This document shows, piece after piece, positions 38,876 to 46,161 of a stretch of 64,000 bases of DNA. The stretch lies in the NCBI RefSeq assembly GCF_003696265.1, contig NZ_RFFH01000004.1, positions 1-64,000 on the forward strand, read 5' to 3'. Numbering within the stretch: position 1 is the first letter of the stretch; every line of letters begins with the position of its first letter. A program made the position numbers and the translations under genes. This DNA is from Nocardia stercoris (lineage in GTDB: Bacteria; Actinomycetota; Actinomycetes; Mycobacteriales; Mycobacteriaceae). The notes under the pieces are model-generated. The model had not been told where the DNA came from. It did not search any database and saw nothing but the letters and a program-made list of their open reading frames with translations.

Positions 38876-39313
38876 TCACCGGTGGCCCGGCCGGGTGCAG
38901 ACCGTGCGCCGGGCCGGGCCGGCGGCGACGGCCGTCGCGACGGTGACGATCTGGTCCAGGGCCACACCGGCCGTCGCGAGCCGGGCGACGATGCCGAGCC
39001 GGCGTTCGGCGCTGTTGGGCCGGATGGTCACGTCGTCGCGGCCGCGGCGGGCCACGAACACCCGCTGGCGGGCGTCGTAGCGCAGTGGCAGTCCGTCGCG
39101 CACGGCGAGATACGCGCGGATGTCCAGGTCGCGATGACGTACCGGGTCGATCTGCAACGCCTCGATCCGCCGTTCGGCCTGGTCGCGCAGCAGCTGGGCG
39201 CGGCCGGGCTCGAGGTATTCGGTGCGGCGGGACAGTTGCCAGCGGTACTCCGTGACAGCCTTCTGCAGCACGGCGCGGTGCCGGTCGCATACTGCAGCCA
39301 GCTCATCGGACAT
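38876..39313 (-). CDS. Unknown protein behind an SOS box
   Basis: A 145-residue protein I cannot assign. The first 55 residues are helical and charged (VCDRHRAVLQKAVTEYRWQL; LRDQAERRIEAL), followed by a compact part with VRDGLPLRYDARQRVFVARRGRDDVTIRPNS, which may be a beta-hairpin-rich nucleic-acid-binding unit, and a hydrophobic end (LDQIVTVATAVAAG). ATG 39313 is preceded by a 154-base leader containing a consensus LexA box at 39467. If the box is used, the protein is made after DNA damage. It ends 4 bases from the convergent yidC stop. Confidence 0.65.
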   Translation of the reverse strand: MSDELAAVCDRHRAVLQKAVTEYRWQLSRRTEYLEPGRAQLLRDQAERRIEALQIDPVRHRDLDIRAYLAVRDGLPLRYDARQRVFVARRGRDDVTIRPNSAERRLGIVARLATAGVALDQIVTVATAVAAGPARRTVCTRPGHR

Positions 39314-39466
39314 CGATATGCCTTTCCTTGGGATGCGGGATTACTTTGTGCTGCACCCGGATCGGCGTCCGATGAGTCGATTGTGGCAGGAGGGTCCGAC
39401 AACTCCCGCCGGTCACCCACCGTCCGCGATCGCCGAGTCGACCGATCTCCTCGCCGGTGGAGTCTA

Positions 39467-39482
39467 TCGAACATGTGTTCGA
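39467..39482 (-). promoter_or_regulatory. LexA (SOS) box
   Basis: TCGAAC-ATGT-GTTCGA, exactly the arms of the mycobacterial/actinobacterial SOS consensus TCGAAC-N4-GTTCGA. It lies upstream of the leftward unknown gene (start 39313) and downstream of the L11 paralogue (stop at 39541), so the unknown gene is the natural target. Confidence 0.7.
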
Positions 39483-39540
39483 AATTCGACTCCGTTCGGC
39501 ACGGCGGCTCGGCTGGGCGTGTCGCGCGCCGCGGTCGTGG

Positions 39541-39963
39541 TCAGTCGACGACCGCGATGCCCATCGAGCGCGCGGTACCGGCGACGGTCCGCATGGCGGC
39601 CTCGACGTCGGTGGTGTTCAGGTCGGGAAGTTTGCGGAGCGCGATCCGGCGCAGCTGAGCGCGGGTGATGGTGCCCGCGGTCGTGTGCCCCGGCCGGGCC
39701 GAACCGGCGTGGCCGGCGGCGGCGCGGATCAGCGTGGCCGTGGGCGGCGTCTTGAGCCGCAGCGACCAGCGCTTGCGCGCGTCGACGGTGACGACCGCGG
39801 GGACGATCTCCCCGCGTTGCCCGGCTGTGGCGGCGTCGTACCTACGCTTGACCTCGATCACCGGTACGCCGGTGGGCCCCAGCATCTTTCCCAGCGTCAT
39901 CATCGACGCGTTGCCGGCCTCGAGTTCCATCGTGATGGTGAGAACGGCCTTTCCGATAGCCAT
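39541..39963 (-). CDS. Divergent paralogue of ribosomal protein L11 (uL11)
   Basis: A 140-residue protein aligned by eye to L11 over its length. The C-terminal rRNA-binding half is well kept (LKTPPTATLIRAAAG; RKLPDLNTTDVEAAMRTVAGTARSMGI). The N-terminal half departs exactly at the loop that in normal L11 reads NPAPPVGPALGQ: here residues 18-30 read NASMMTLGKMLGP, so the prolines whose mutation gives thiostrepton/micrococcin resistance are absent. The housekeeping rplK sits with rplA in the nusG region, not with neighbours like these. It may be a resistance form of L11, as TclQ is for thiocillin in Bacillus, or a stress-ribosome variant. ATG 39963; weak ribosome site. Confidence 0.85.
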   Translation of the reverse strand: MAIGKAVLTITMELEAGNASMMTLGKMLGPTGVPVIEVKRRYDAATAGQRGEIVPAVVTVDARKRWSLRLKTPPTATLIRAAAGHAGSARPGHTTAGTITRAQLRRIALRKLPDLNTTDVEAAMRTVAGTARSMGIAVVD

Positions 39964-40002
39964 AACTCACGGTGGCGCGACGGCACCTCGGTGTGGTGTC
40001 AC

Positions 40003-40014
40003 AGTGATAACACT
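40003..40014. promoter_or_regulatory. Inverted repeat upstream of the L11 paralogue
   Basis: AGTG-ATAA-CACT, a small perfect inverted repeat in the 75-base gap between the GMC oxidoreductase gene and the L11 paralogue. It lies about 40 bases upstream of the L11 start on the same strand and may be part of a promoter or operator for that gene. Confidence 0.35.
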
Positions 40015-40038
40015 TGGACATCAACGCATTCCGGCTGA

Positions 40039-41631
40039 TCATGACCTTCCGGACAGCGCCTTCAGGGTGTCGGCCAGGCGTACCGCGAGGGCGACGGCAG
40101 TGAGGGTCGGATTGGCGTGTCCGGCGGTCGGGAACACCGAACTGCCTGCGATGTACAGGTTTTCGACCCCGTGCACCCGGCAGTTCACATCCACCACACC
40201 GTGTCGCGGATCGGACGACATCCGGGTGGCTCCGGTCGGATGCGCCCAATCGGTCAGGGGCACCGCGAGTTCCGAGCCCGGCCGCGCCCAGTCGGCGAGT
40301 TCCGGTGCGGGACAGCCGAGCCGGGCGAACTCGGCGACGGCCAGGCCCGCGGCACGCCGCGCGGTGCGGTCCTCGGCCGGATGGGTGCGCCAGTCGATCC
40401 GTGCGACCGGTTGGCCGAGCCGATCGGTCCGCTCGGACAGGGTGATCCGGCTGTCCGGGTCCGGTGGCTGTTCGAGCATGCAGCGCAACTCGATTCGATC
40501 GAGCCGCCGGGGCAGCCCGGTGTGCTGGAACAATCGGCGGCGCGCCCCGCGGGCCAGCAGTCCCGCATCGGCCACCGCGCGTCGTAGATCGTGCCGGTCA
40601 CCGCGGCCGCGCAGCAGCCGTTTGACCGAGTCCCAAGGGTCGTCCGCGCTCGGCACCTCCTGGAACCACAGCGCGCAGTTGAGTAGTTCCTCGCGCCGCT
40701 GGATCGCCTCGGACAGCGCGACGCCGTGCAGGAAGGTGTGCGATCCCTGCGCGGTGCGGACCACGTACTTGCCGAAACGCCCGACGTCGCCGGTGGGCCC
40801 GAGCGTGGCGACCACACCGCAGCGGTGGTCCATCAGATAGCGCCCGACCCGGTCGTGTCGATTGCCCACCCCGGCCGGCACGATCCGCCGCGAGGCCAGC
40901 AGCAGGCGCGCGTTCTCGATTCCACCGGCCGCCAGGACGAACCGCTGGGCGCGCACGATCCGGACCCGCCCGTCTGCGCCGGTCACCTCCACCTCGTGCA
41001 CCCGGCCGCCCGCCGGATCGGTGGTCAGGTGGGTCACTGTGGCGTGCAACAGGACTCGCACACCGGGCGCGGTCCGCTCGGCCAGGTGCGGGCCCAGCCG
41101 CAGGCAGTCGAACCGGTCCACGGGGTCCCGGCTGATCTGCCAGAAGTAGGGGCGCAGCAGCTCGGCGTCGAGTTCACCGGCCGGCCGCGCGCGCCCGGCC
41201 AGCGCCCAGAACGCGTCGTCGTTGAACCCGCTGCCCGGGCCCAGGCCGAGGTGCCGCGCACCGCGATCCAGGTAGGGCCGCAGCTCGGCGGCGCCGATCG
41301 GCCAGCCGGAATCGGGGACCCAGGAGCGCGGTGCGTAGTCGATGTCGTCGAAGTAGCCGCAGCGCCCGCTCCAGGTGTGTGTACTGCCACCGAGCATCCG
41401 GTTGCGCGCGCTCTGCAGGGGAGTGGCCCGGGCGGCGCCGGCGTTGTCGTAGTCGTTGAGCTCCTCGTCCGCCGGATCTTCCTGCCGCCCACCGCTTTCC
41501 AGGACGAGTACGGCGAGTCCGGAACCGGCCAGTTCGCTGGCCACGGTGATTCCGGCCGGGCCCGAGCCGATCACGCACACGTCGGCGGTGAGCTCCGCGT
41601 CGCCCGCCCGGTCCAGTTCGCCGATCCGCAT
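40039..41631 (-). CDS. GMC-family FAD-dependent oxidoreductase
   Basis: A 530-residue flavoprotein. The Rossmann dinucleotide site is VCVIGSGPAGITVASELAG near residue 18, ending in the ribose-binding Glu of LVLESGG. The substrate/FAD contact region is ARNRMLGGSTHTWSG, and the C-terminal GMC block reads HPTGATRMSSDPRHGVVD and FPTAGHANPTLTAVALAVRLAD. Such enzymes oxidise alcohols, sugars or sterols; the substrate cannot be called. ATG 41631 follows GGCGAGG and places the FAD motif near the N-terminus; the open frame extends to 41796 but without protein character. Confidence 0.85.
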   Translation of the reverse strand: MRIGELDRAGDAELTADVCVIGSGPAGITVASELAGSGLAVLVLESGGRQEDPADEELNDYDNAGAARATPLQSARNRMLGGSTHTWSGRCGYFDDIDYAPRSWVPDSGWPIGAAELRPYLDRGARHLGLGPGSGFNDDAFWALAGRARPAGELDAELLRPYFWQISRDPVDRFDCLRLGPHLAERTAPGVRVLLHATVTHLTTDPAGGRVHEVEVTGADGRVRIVRAQRFVLAAGGIENARLLLASRRIVPAGVGNRHDRVGRYLMDHRCGVVATLGPTGDVGRFGKYVVRTAQGSHTFLHGVALSEAIQRREELLNCALWFQEVPSADDPWDSVKRLLRGRGDRHDLRRAVADAGLLARGARRRLFQHTGLPRRLDRIELRCMLEQPPDPDSRITLSERTDRLGQPVARIDWRTHPAEDRTARRAAGLAVAEFARLGCPAPELADWARPGSELAVPLTDWAHPTGATRMSSDPRHGVVDVNCRVHGVENLYIAGSSVFPTAGHANPTLTAVALAVRLADTLKALSGRS

Positions 41632-41735
41632 CCTCGCCTGTCTCTCCGCGTGCCGGCCCGCAGCCGAAACCGCCTGCCGCGGCGGCAGGTTCGAGCATAG
41701 GGGCCGGGCGGCACCGGTGTCGGGCGGACCGCGGA

Positions 41736-42281
41736 TCAGCAGCCGGGGGTGAGCAGCGCGCGCACGTACCCGGCCGACTGGCGGACGTACATCCACGACC
41801 AGTACCGCAGCCCCTTCTCCGCGGGGCTGGCGATCATGGTGAGCTCACCGTGGAAGCATTTACCCACGATGTAGCGCGCCCGCGACACGTGCGGCGTATT
41901 GGTGATCACGATGATGTGCCGCCAGTGCTGGGCAGCCGCCCGTCGCGCGATCTCCTGCGCCTCGCCCTGGGTGGTCCACGGGTCGGGGACGAAACAGTCC
42001 ACGTGGAAGCTGAATCCGCCGTCGCAGTACTTGTCCATCACCGAGTCGTCCGCACCGGTCGACCGGGAGATGAGCAGTTCCGGCGCGTATCCGCGCTGCG
42101 CCAGGTCCAAGCCCAGATCGAACCGGGCGTAGGCGGTTCCACCCAGCACGACGATGGCGTCGGCGCGGCGCAGCAGGTCGATCTGCGGCGAGACGTATAC
42201 CGGCCAACCCGCCGCCACGATCCCGGCCGTCAGCACGGTGAGGGCGACGAGGACGACGACCACAGCACGCAGCACCCGCAC
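41736..42281 (-). CDS. YdcF-like DUF218 membrane-anchored protein
   Basis: A 181-residue protein with one N-terminal helix (VLRAVVVVLVALTVLTAGIVAAGW) followed by a DUF218 domain: LLRRADAIVVLGGTAYARFDLGLDLAQRGYAPELLIS, EAQEIARRAAAQHWRHIIVITNTPHVSRARYI. The family includes E. coli YdcF and SanA and is linked to envelope maintenance, with no settled biochemical activity. The start is uncertain: GTG 42281 and GTG 42275 are both possible and neither has a strong ribosome site. It is divergent from ogt. Confidence 0.78.
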   Translation of the reverse strand: MRVLRAVVVVLVALTVLTAGIVAAGWPVYVSPQIDLLRRADAIVVLGGTAYARFDLGLDLAQRGYAPELLISRSTGADDSVMDKYCDGGFSFHVDCFVPDPWTTQGEAQEIARRAAAQHWRHIIVITNTPHVSRARYIVGKCFHGELTMIASPAEKGLRYWSWMYVRQSAGYVRALLTPGC

Positions 42282-42434
42282 GGGTCGAACCGTACCTACC
42301 ACCGCTGAGAAGCCGATGTGCGGTGTCCGGTTCGGCCGAGCGGGACGTTCCTGGCGTATTCCCGCCAGTACTCTGGGCGCCCGCGGGACACAGTAGTGGT
42401 GCGGGCGTGCGACCCGAATGCGGAAAGGACGTTT

Positions 42435-42917
42435 ATGACCCGGTACACCACGTGGGCGAGCCCGCTGGGCGAACTGCTGCTGGCCGGTACAGCCGCCGAA
42501 TCGGGGATCGCCCTGACCGGGCTGGCCCTGCCCGGTGGCCCGGCGGTGCGGATCGAGCCCGACTGGGTGTCCGACGCGAGCGCGTTCGCCCCGGTCGTGG
42601 CCCGGCTGGCCGCGTATTTCGCCGGTGAGCGGATCGAATTCGGATCCGAGTTCGCGGTGCCCGGCACCGAGTTCCAGCGGCAGGTGTGGCACGAGCTGGA
42701 TCGCATCCCGTACGGCACGACGACCGGATACCGCGAGATCGCCGCCCGGATCGGCCGTCCGACCGCCGCCCGCGCGGTGGGCGCCGCGGTCGGGGCCAAT
42801 CCGTTGCTGATCGTGCGGCCCTGTCACCGGGTCGTGGGCGCCGGTGGGCAGTTGACCGGCTACGCGGGCGGATTGGCCGCCAAACGGCGACTGCTGGAGC
42901 TGGAAGGCGCCCGCTGA
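42435..42917 (+). CDS. ogt: Methylated-DNA--protein-cysteine methyltransferase
   Basis: A 160-residue suicide repair protein that takes alkyl groups from O6 of guanine (and O4 of thymine) onto Cys130 in the invariant RPCHRV motif. DNA-binding wHTH residues include GTTTGYREIAARIGRPTAARAVGAAVGANP. ATG 42435 follows GGAAAGGA. It faces the convergent membrane-protein gene with one base between stops. Confidence 0.94.
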   Translation: MTRYTTWASPLGELLLAGTAAESGIALTGLALPGGPAVRIEPDWVSDASAFAPVVARLAAYFAGERIEFGSEFAVPGTEFQRQVWHELDRIPYGTTTGYREIAARIGRPTAARAVGAAVGANPLLIVRPCHRVVGAGGQLTGYAGGLAAKRRLLELEGAR

Positions 42918-42918
42918 C

Positions 42919-43293
42919 TCAGACCCGGCGCCGGGCGCGGATCGGGGTCGGGTACGGCGCGAATCGATGGTGGACGTACTGCAGCGCCGCCAGCAGGATC
43001 AGCGCCAGCGCGGCACCCACGAAATCGCCGGTGGCGACGCCGAGGATCGCCAGCCCGCCGAAGACCGGGAGTTCCAGCAGCGCACACCAACCCAGCAGGC
43101 GTAGTCGTGCCGAGTGGGCGTCCAGCCAAGCCAAGCCGTCGTCGACGATGTCGCACGCGGTCTGCGGTGCCACCAGGCCGTCACCGACCTGGACGAACAT
43201 GTGCACAGCCTGATCGCGGGTGATTCTGCCCAGCCAGGCGTCGTCGATGAGCCGCTTGCCCTCGACGGCGACCTCTGTGATGACCGCGTCCAC
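42919..43293 (-). CDS. Hypothetical membrane protein
   Basis: A 124-residue protein that I do not recognise. Residues 1-70 are soluble and helical (VEGKRLIDDAWLGRITRDQAVHMFVQ; TACDIVDDGLAWLDAHS). Residues about 72-112 form two adjacent helices (LLGWCALLELPVFGGLAILGV and FVGAALALILLAALQYVHH), followed by a basic tail ending RARRRV. GTG 43293 is the most likely start; the frame stays open upstream without protein character. Confidence 0.6.
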   Translation of the reverse strand: MDAVITEVAVEGKRLIDDAWLGRITRDQAVHMFVQVGDGLVAPQTACDIVDDGLAWLDAHSARLRLLGWCALLELPVFGGLAILGVATGDFVGAALALILLAALQYVHHRFAPYPTPIRARRRV

Positions 43294-43437
43294 CCGGCCG
43301 AGTCTAGGAGCAGGATTGCGTGACGGGCCGGTCAGTCGCGAAAACGGTTCCGCCGAACCGTGATTGGGCCCGATTTCGGCGCACGCCGCGCCGCCCGGAT
43401 ACCCTCCGGCAGGCGGACATCCACCTTGGCGTACAAC

Positions 43438-43453
43438 GGATATCCCGATATCC
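43438..43453. promoter_or_regulatory. Palindromic operator upstream of vapBC
   Basis: GGATATC-CC-GATATCC, a perfect 7-bp inverted repeat with a 2-base centre, 25 bases before the vapB start. VapBC complexes typically repress their own promoter through such palindromes. Confidence 0.65.
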
Positions 43454-43478
43454 TGACCCCCGACATCAGGAGGATTGG

Positions 43479-43682
43479 ATGGCGAAAACCAGCGTCGACG
43501 TGGACATGGCGAAGGTGAACCGGGCCAAAGAGGTCCTGGGTACCGAAACCCTCCGCGACACCATCGATGCCGCTCTGCGCGAAGTGATCCGGATCGACTC
43601 GGTGCGCCGGCTGGTGCTGCTCGCCGAAGGCGGCGCGTTCTCACCCCTGCTGACCGAGGACGACGAGGAGGGCCGGTGGTGA
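43479..43682 (+). CDS. vapB: VapB-type antitoxin
   Basis: A 67-residue antitoxin. The N-terminus (MAKTSVDVDMAKVNRAKEVLG) and the ETLRDTIDAALREVI helix fit a ribbon-helix-helix DNA-binding domain. The acidic/hydrophobic C-terminus (LLAEGGAFSPLLTEDDEEGRW) would wrap the toxin. The ATG follows CAGGAGGA. The stop overlaps the vapC start by 4 bases. Confidence 0.85.
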   Translation: MAKTSVDVDMAKVNRAKEVLGTETLRDTIDAALREVIRIDSVRRLVLLAEGGAFSPLLTEDDEEGRW

Positions 43683-44092
43683 ACGGGTACCTGGTCGACC
43701 GCAGTGCTCTTGCGCGCCTGCATCTCGCACCCGTCCGGGACGTGCTGGTACCCATGATGGACCGGGCACTGGTGTCGATGTGCGGTGTCACCGAACTGGA
43801 ACTGCTCTCCTCGGCACGGACCACCGCCGACCGGGTGCGGGTGAAGACCATGCTCAACGAGGCCCTGGAATGGGTGGACACCCCGGAAGACCTGTGGGAC
43901 CGCGCCTCCGAGCTGCAGGCCGTGCTGACCAGCCGGGCGCGTGACCACGCCACCTCGATCGCCAGCCTGGTCGTCGCTGTCACCGCCCAGGACCTGGGTC
44001 TCACTGTGCTGCACTACAACGCCGATTTCGACGCGATCGCCGAGCACACCGGGCAGGCGACGCACTGGGTCGTTCCCGCCGGTGTCGTATAA
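43679..44092 (+). CDS. vapC: VapC-type PIN-domain toxin ribonuclease
   Basis: A 137-residue PIN-domain protein. Acidic residues of the metal site are visible: Asp7 in YLVDRSAL, Glu in CGVTELELL, and Asp in HYNADFDAIAEHTG. It would cleave a specific RNA, commonly a tRNA or rRNA loop, when VapB is degraded. GTG 43679 gives the GTGA overlap with vapB; GTG 43676 is an alternative. The gene pair is self-contained with its own palindromic operator, typical of a mobile or addictive module. Confidence 0.88.
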   Translation: MNGYLVDRSALARLHLAPVRDVLVPMMDRALVSMCGVTELELLSSARTTADRVRVKTMLNEALEWVDTPEDLWDRASELQAVLTSRARDHATSIASLVVAVTAQDLGLTVLHYNADFDAIAEHTGQATHWVVPAGVV

Positions 44093-44116
44093 GGCATTCA
44101 CGCAGGTAAACCTCAT

Positions 44117-44135
44117 TTCGGTAAGGCTTCCATGG
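44117..44135. promoter_or_regulatory. Candidate IdeR/DtxR iron box upstream of the VIT transporter
   Basis: The 19 bases at 44117-44135 (core CGGTAAGGCTTCC) match 14 of 19 positions of the IdeR consensus TTAGGTWAGSCTWACCTWA. A weaker overlapping match (AGGTAAACCT, 44104-44113) lies beside it. The position, 38 bases before the VIT start, is right for iron-dependent control. Confidence 0.4.
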
Positions 44136-44172
44136 CTGGAAACGAACCGAAACAGTCCGTAACGTCGACGCC

Positions 44173-44898
44173 GTGCACGATGAGACAACCGCGACGCTCA
44201 CCCATTCCGAACCACTAGGCGGCACAGGTGGTCTGTCCGGCCGGCTGAATTGGCTGCGTGCGGGAGTGCTGGGCGCCAACGACGGAATCGTGTCGGTAGC
44301 GGGCATCGTCGTCGGTGTCGCCGCGGCCACCACCGATTCCCGGGCCATTCTCACCGCCGGAATCGCGGGTACCGTCGCGGGCGCGGTTTCCATGGCGCTC
44401 GGTGAATACGTCTCGGTCAGTACACAGCGCGACAGTGAGCGCGCTGTGCTCGATCTGGAACGCCGGGAGCTGGCCGAACAGCCCGAGGCCGAACTGGCCG
44501 AGCTGGCGGCCATCTACGAGGGTAAGGGGCTGTCCGCGGCCACGGCCTGGAAGGTGGCCGAGGAACTCACCGAATTCGACGCGTTCACCGCCCACGCGGA
44601 GGCAGAACTCGGCATCGACCCCACCGACCTGACCAATCCGGTCGCGGCGGCGCTGTCGTCGGCGCTGTCGTTCACGCTCGGGGCGCTACTGCCGCTGCTG
44701 GCGATCCTGACCCCCACCACCGTGCGCCTGCCGATCACCGTGGCGGCCGTGCTGGTGGCGCTGGGCCTGACCGGTGCGGCGGGAGCGCGCCTGGGCGCAG
44801 CGCCGGTGCGGCGCGCCACCATTCGAGTTCTCGTCGGTGGCGCGCTCGCGATGGCCGTCACCTTCGGGATCGGGCACCTGGTCGGACTTGCCGTATAA
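44173..44898 (+). CDS. VIT1/CCC1-family iron/manganese transporter
   Basis: A 241-residue membrane protein of the vacuolar-iron-transporter type. Helix 1 carries WLRAGVLGANDGIVSVAGIVVGV, helix 2 AGTVAGAVSMALGEYVSVSTQRDSE, both family signatures. The cytoplasmic metal-binding helical domain spans about 95-150 (ELAELAAIYEGKGLSAATAWKVAEEL). Helices 3-5 follow. It is likely to export Fe2+ or Mn2+ from the cytoplasm. The start is GTG 44173. A candidate IdeR box upstream supports iron control. Confidence 0.9.
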   Translation: MHDETTATLTHSEPLGGTGGLSGRLNWLRAGVLGANDGIVSVAGIVVGVAAATTDSRAILTAGIAGTVAGAVSMALGEYVSVSTQRDSERAVLDLERRELAEQPEAELAELAAIYEGKGLSAATAWKVAEELTEFDAFTAHAEAELGIDPTDLTNPVAAALSSALSFTLGALLPLLAILTPTTVRLPITVAAVLVALGLTGAAGARLGAAPVRRATIRVLVGGALAMAVTFGIGHLVGLAV

Positions 44899-44902
44899 GG
44901 CA

Positions 44903-44926
44903 TTTCCCGGGCAGGGGCCCGGGAAA
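44903..44926. terminator. Bidirectional terminator after the VIT gene
   Basis: A perfect 10-bp stem, TTTCCCGGGC (44903-44912) and GCCCGGGAAA (44917-44926), loop AGGG. It lies between the VIT gene and a convergent small gene. Confidence 0.85.
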
Positions 44927-44935
44927 CGAGTCGGT

Positions 44936-45091
44936 TCAATTGTTCTCGGGATGCAGGCGGCTCAGCAGAGTGCGCAGCTTTGCCTGGCGTTCGGGGTCGT
45001 CCACCCGCCAGGAGAAGTGCACGCCGCCGGCCGATGTAGTGGCCCGGGCCAGACGCTTCCGGGCGACTGCAGGATCGATCGATGCGGTCAT
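44936..45091 (-). CDS. Small 51-residue hypothetical protein
   Basis: A short complete reading frame: MTASIDPAVARKRLARATTS, then AGGVHFSWRVDDPERQAKLR and TLLSRLHPENN. The composition (basic N-terminal helix, Trp/Phe core, Arg/Leu helix) looks like a folded small protein. The frame ends just before the shared terminator and begins beyond a clean leader after the desaturase terminator. No strong ribosome site is visible at ATG 45091. I do not recognise the family. Confidence 0.6.
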   Translation of the reverse strand: MTASIDPAVARKRLARATTSAGGVHFSWRVDDPERQAKLRTLLSRLHPENN

Positions 45092-45123
45092 GCACCTAGT
45101 GTGCACTCAATAGCTACTTTCGG

Positions 45124-45155
45124 GCAATGTGGCCTGCCGCTCGAGGCCACATTGC
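45124..45155 (-). terminator. Terminator after the desaturase gene
   Basis: A perfect 12-bp stem, GCAATGTGGCCT (45124-45135) and AGGCCACATTGC (45144-45155), with an 8-base loop, 10 bases after the desaturase stop. Confidence 0.88.
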
Positions 45156-45165
45156 AACCAAATCC

Positions 45166-46161
45166 TCAGAGATTGGCGCCCACGGTCTCCCGGCGTTTTG
45201 CCTCGCGGGCGAGTGCGCGATCCCGCTGTTCTTCGAACTTCGCGCAATCTTTGTGCAGCTTGGCCAGGGTGGCGGCCAGTTCGTCGCGCTTTCGCTCGCC
45301 CACTTCGCCGAAATCATTGCGTTCGAAAATATTCCATTTCCGAAGAACCGGCATGACGACTTCCTCGATGTGTTGCCGCACATCGTAGATGCCGTGTTTG
45401 GCCATCAAAACACCGTTGCGGCGCCAATCCGGCATCCCGGCACCGGGCATCTCGAACACGAACAGGATGTCGGCGACCGCCGACATCGCCTGGTCCGGCG
45501 TCAGATCCAGCGCCGCCTGCAGCAGATTGCGGTAGAAGATCATGTGCAGGTTCTCGTCGGCGGAGACGCGCTGGAGCAGGCGGTCGGCGATCGGGTCGTT
45601 GCACACGCGGCCGGTGTTGCGGTGGCTCACCCGGGTGGCCAGTTCCTGGAAGGTCACGTAGGACACCGTGTGTAGGAACCCGATGTCCATCAGATGCGTG
45701 GCGTTGCCGCCCCTGGTGAGCACCATGTGGGACGGGCTGTAGCCGTCGCTCACGAACCCCAACCGGGCGTTCTCCAAGGCGATCGGATCGACCGACCGGG
45801 TCACCAGCAGGTAGTCGCGAATGGCGGTGCTGTGGCGGTTCTCCTCCGCGGTCCAGCGCCCCACCCAGGTGCCCCACGCGCCGTCCAGCGACGTGTTCTC
45901 GGCGAGTTCGCGATGGTAGGAGGGCAGGTTGTCCTCGGTGAGCAGATTGGTGACGAGCGCGGCCCGGGCGACGTCGCTGAGTTCGGATTGCGAAGGGTCC
46001 CAATCGGTTCCGTCCATCGTGGCGAAGTTCCGGCCCTCGGCCCACGGCACGTATTCGTGCGGGAACCACTCCTTGGAAGTCGTCAGGTGCCGGTTCACCT
46101 CCCGCTCCACAACGGGTTCCAACTCCATCATCATTTCGAGCTTGGTCAGGTTTCTGGACAC
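45166..46161 (-). CDS. Soluble acyl-[ACP] desaturase (DesA type)
   Basis: A 331-residue di-iron protein of the plant-type acyl-ACP desaturase family, as in mycobacterial DesA1/DesA2. Iron ligands can be read in order: Glu76 (LLTEDNLPSYH), Glu107 and His110 (AEENRHSTAIRDYL), Glu173 (TFQELATR), Glu203 and His206 (DENLHMIFYR). It introduces a double bond into an ACP-bound fatty acyl chain using O2 and reduced ferredoxin. GTG 46161 follows GAGGAAGG. It is divergent from a ketosynthase and a fatty-acyl-AMP ligase, which suggests a shared lipid product. Confidence 0.9.
   Translation of the reverse strand: MSRNLTKLEMMMELEPVVEREVNRHLTTSKEWFPHEYVPWAEGRNFATMDGTDWDPSQSELSDVARAALVTNLLTEDNLPSYHRELAENTSLDGAWGTWVGRWTAEENRHSTAIRDYLLVTRSVDPIALENARLGFVSDGYSPSHMVLTRGGNATHLMDIGFLHTVSYVTFQELATRVSHRNTGRVCNDPIADRLLQRVSADENLHMIFYRNLLQAALDLTPDQAMSAVADILFVFEMPGAGMPDWRRNGVLMAKHGIYDVRQHIEEVVMPVLRKWNIFERNDFGEVGERKRDELAATLAKLHKDCAKFEEQRDRALAREAKRRETVGANL

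Noticed and set aside
39457..40038. A rightward 193-codon frame starting within the SOS box
   Set aside because: It is antisense to the L11 paralogue over most of its length and has no recognisable fold; the L11 similarity on the other strand is clear.
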